From Delftia sp. PS-11 (GTDB lineage: Bacteria; Pseudomonadota; Gammaproteobacteria; Burkholderiales; Burkholderiaceae_C): DNA of 64,000 bases. Below, one piece after another: positions 63,704-64,000 of the stretch. Made by a program: the position numbers and the translations under genes. Each line of letters begins with the position of its first letter. The first letter of the stretch is position 1. The stretch lies in contig NZ_JACSYA010000003.1 of assembly GCF_029870285.1 (NCBI RefSeq), forward strand, positions 191,812 to 255,811, in the 5' to 3' direction. The notes beneath the pieces are model-generated. The model was not told the DNA's origin, searched no databases, and saw only the letters and a program-made list of their open reading frames with translations.

Positions 63704-63735
63704 TCCGGCACCTGCCCGCCAGGGCAGGTGCCGGA
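63704..63735. repeat. GC-rich 14-bp hairpin upstream of the ABC-F gene
   Basis: TCCGGCACCTGCCC (63704-63717) and GGGCAGGTGCCGGA (63722-63735) pair perfectly with a 4-base loop. No T-run. It may be a dispersed intergenic repeat or part of the 5' region of the ABC-F gene. Confidence 0.5.
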
Positions 63736-63877
63736 CCGCCAGCGAAGGGCGTGGTGCGGGGATACCCTCTGTCCGCAAAAGATTTTCAAATTTTCATGCC
63801 ATAGGTGGAAACCCATGCTATAGTTCATTCCCTCGTCGCTGCACTGCCCTGCAGACAGTGACAAGACAAAAAAATTC

Positions 63878-63908
63878 TTGCCGGCAACGCAAAAAACTGT
63901 GCTAGAAT
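63878..63908 (+). promoter_or_regulatory. Sigma-70 type promoter for an rRNA-type operon
   Basis: Extended -10 TGC-TAGAAT (63900-63908) lies after a candidate -35 TTGCCG (63878-63883) at 19 bases, longer than ideal. Upstream DNA is A/T-rich, as with UP elements. It faces off the right edge. Confidence 0.5.
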
Positions 63909-64000
63909 TCAAGGCTTCGCTGATCACAGCAAGTCGGAAGCAAAACGAGAAATCGCCAGCTTCGATCCTTAAAAATATACAGCCGATAAGCGTGGGCGTT
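63909..64000 (+). other. Start of an rRNA operon leader (partial)
   Basis: The segment from about 63964 (GATCCTTAAAAATATACAGC) through CCGATAAGCGTGGGCG at 63983-63998 resembles the leader upstream of 16S rRNA in Comamonadaceae, with a boxA-like CTTAAAAAT. The 16S gene itself is beyond the window. This is recognition from memory and should be read as probable. Confidence 0.55.

Noticed and set aside
63982..63989. Perfect GCCGATAA (sigma-28 -10 box)
   Set aside because: No -35 box at the right distance, and the surrounding sequence fits an rRNA leader better.
1..64000. CRISPR arrays and tRNA genes
   Set aside because: I saw no regularly spaced direct repeats and no cloverleaf-like sequence; the only repeated units are flagellin duplications, IS ends and hairpins.

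Overview
The window is high-GC chromosomal DNA. Flagellar and chemotaxis genes take up most of it. Gene order (flhBAF, cheYZ, motAB, flgBCDEFGHIJKL divergent from flgAMN, fliE divergent from fliFGHIJKLMNOPQR, cheYAWRDB), the high GC, and an rRNA-operon-type leader at the right edge all point to a betaproteobacterium of the Comamonadaceae, probably Comamonas or a close relative. That placement rests on recognition of the sequence, not on a search.

Layout. 1-5633 (minus): a partial FlhG-position gene, flhF, flhA and flhB, each overlapping the next by a few bases. 5903-8930 (minus): motA, motB, cheY and cheZ, with a sigma-28 type promoter before motA. 9407-9850: an orphan secreted protein. 10431-20001: an AT-richer accessory island. 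Its left arm (plus) encodes a GT41-like O-GlcNAc-transferase-type glycosyltransferase, a DegT-type sugar aminotransferase, a Rieske oxygenase and the 5' stub of a further gene cut off by insertion sequences (an IS3-family remnant plus a complete-looking 927-bp IS5-family element). Its right arm (minus) is a tight operon of acyl carrier protein, ketoacyl-ACP synthase III, SDR reductase, NeuD-like acyltransferase and FkbM methyltransferase. The right arm lies directly downstream of, and co-oriented with, a flagellin gene. 20099-26917: one divergent flagellin (minus), two nearly identical tandem flagellins (plus), fliD, fliS and fliT. 27006-38950 (minus): an HDOD-domain protein and flgL back to flgB. 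39181-40752 (plus): flgA, flgM, flgN. 41121-53250: fliE (minus), then fliF to fliR (plus). 53269-55092 (minus): a NarL-type regulator and a REC-histidine kinase. 55209-61709 (plus): a CheZ-like small protein, then cheY, cheA, cheW, cheR, cheD and cheB. 61770-63647 (minus): a Uup-like ABC-F ATPase. 63878-64000: an rRNA-type promoter and leader.

How it works together. FlhA, FlhB, FliO, FliP, FliQ and FliR form the export gate; FliH, FliI and FliJ energise it. The Flg proteins and FliE/FliF build rod, rings, hook and junctions. Three flagellins capped by FliD form the filament, with FliS, FliT and FlgN as chaperones and FlgM as the sigma-28 brake. MotA/MotB drive rotation and the Che proteins steer it. 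The best candidate for an undescribed system is the island at 10.4-20.0 kb. I read it as a flagellin glycosylation locus that makes an N-acylated, possibly hydroxylated and methylated amino sugar. Its parts resemble the viosamine-type flagellin islands of Pseudomonas, but here they are combined with a GT41-type transferase and a Rieske oxygenase.
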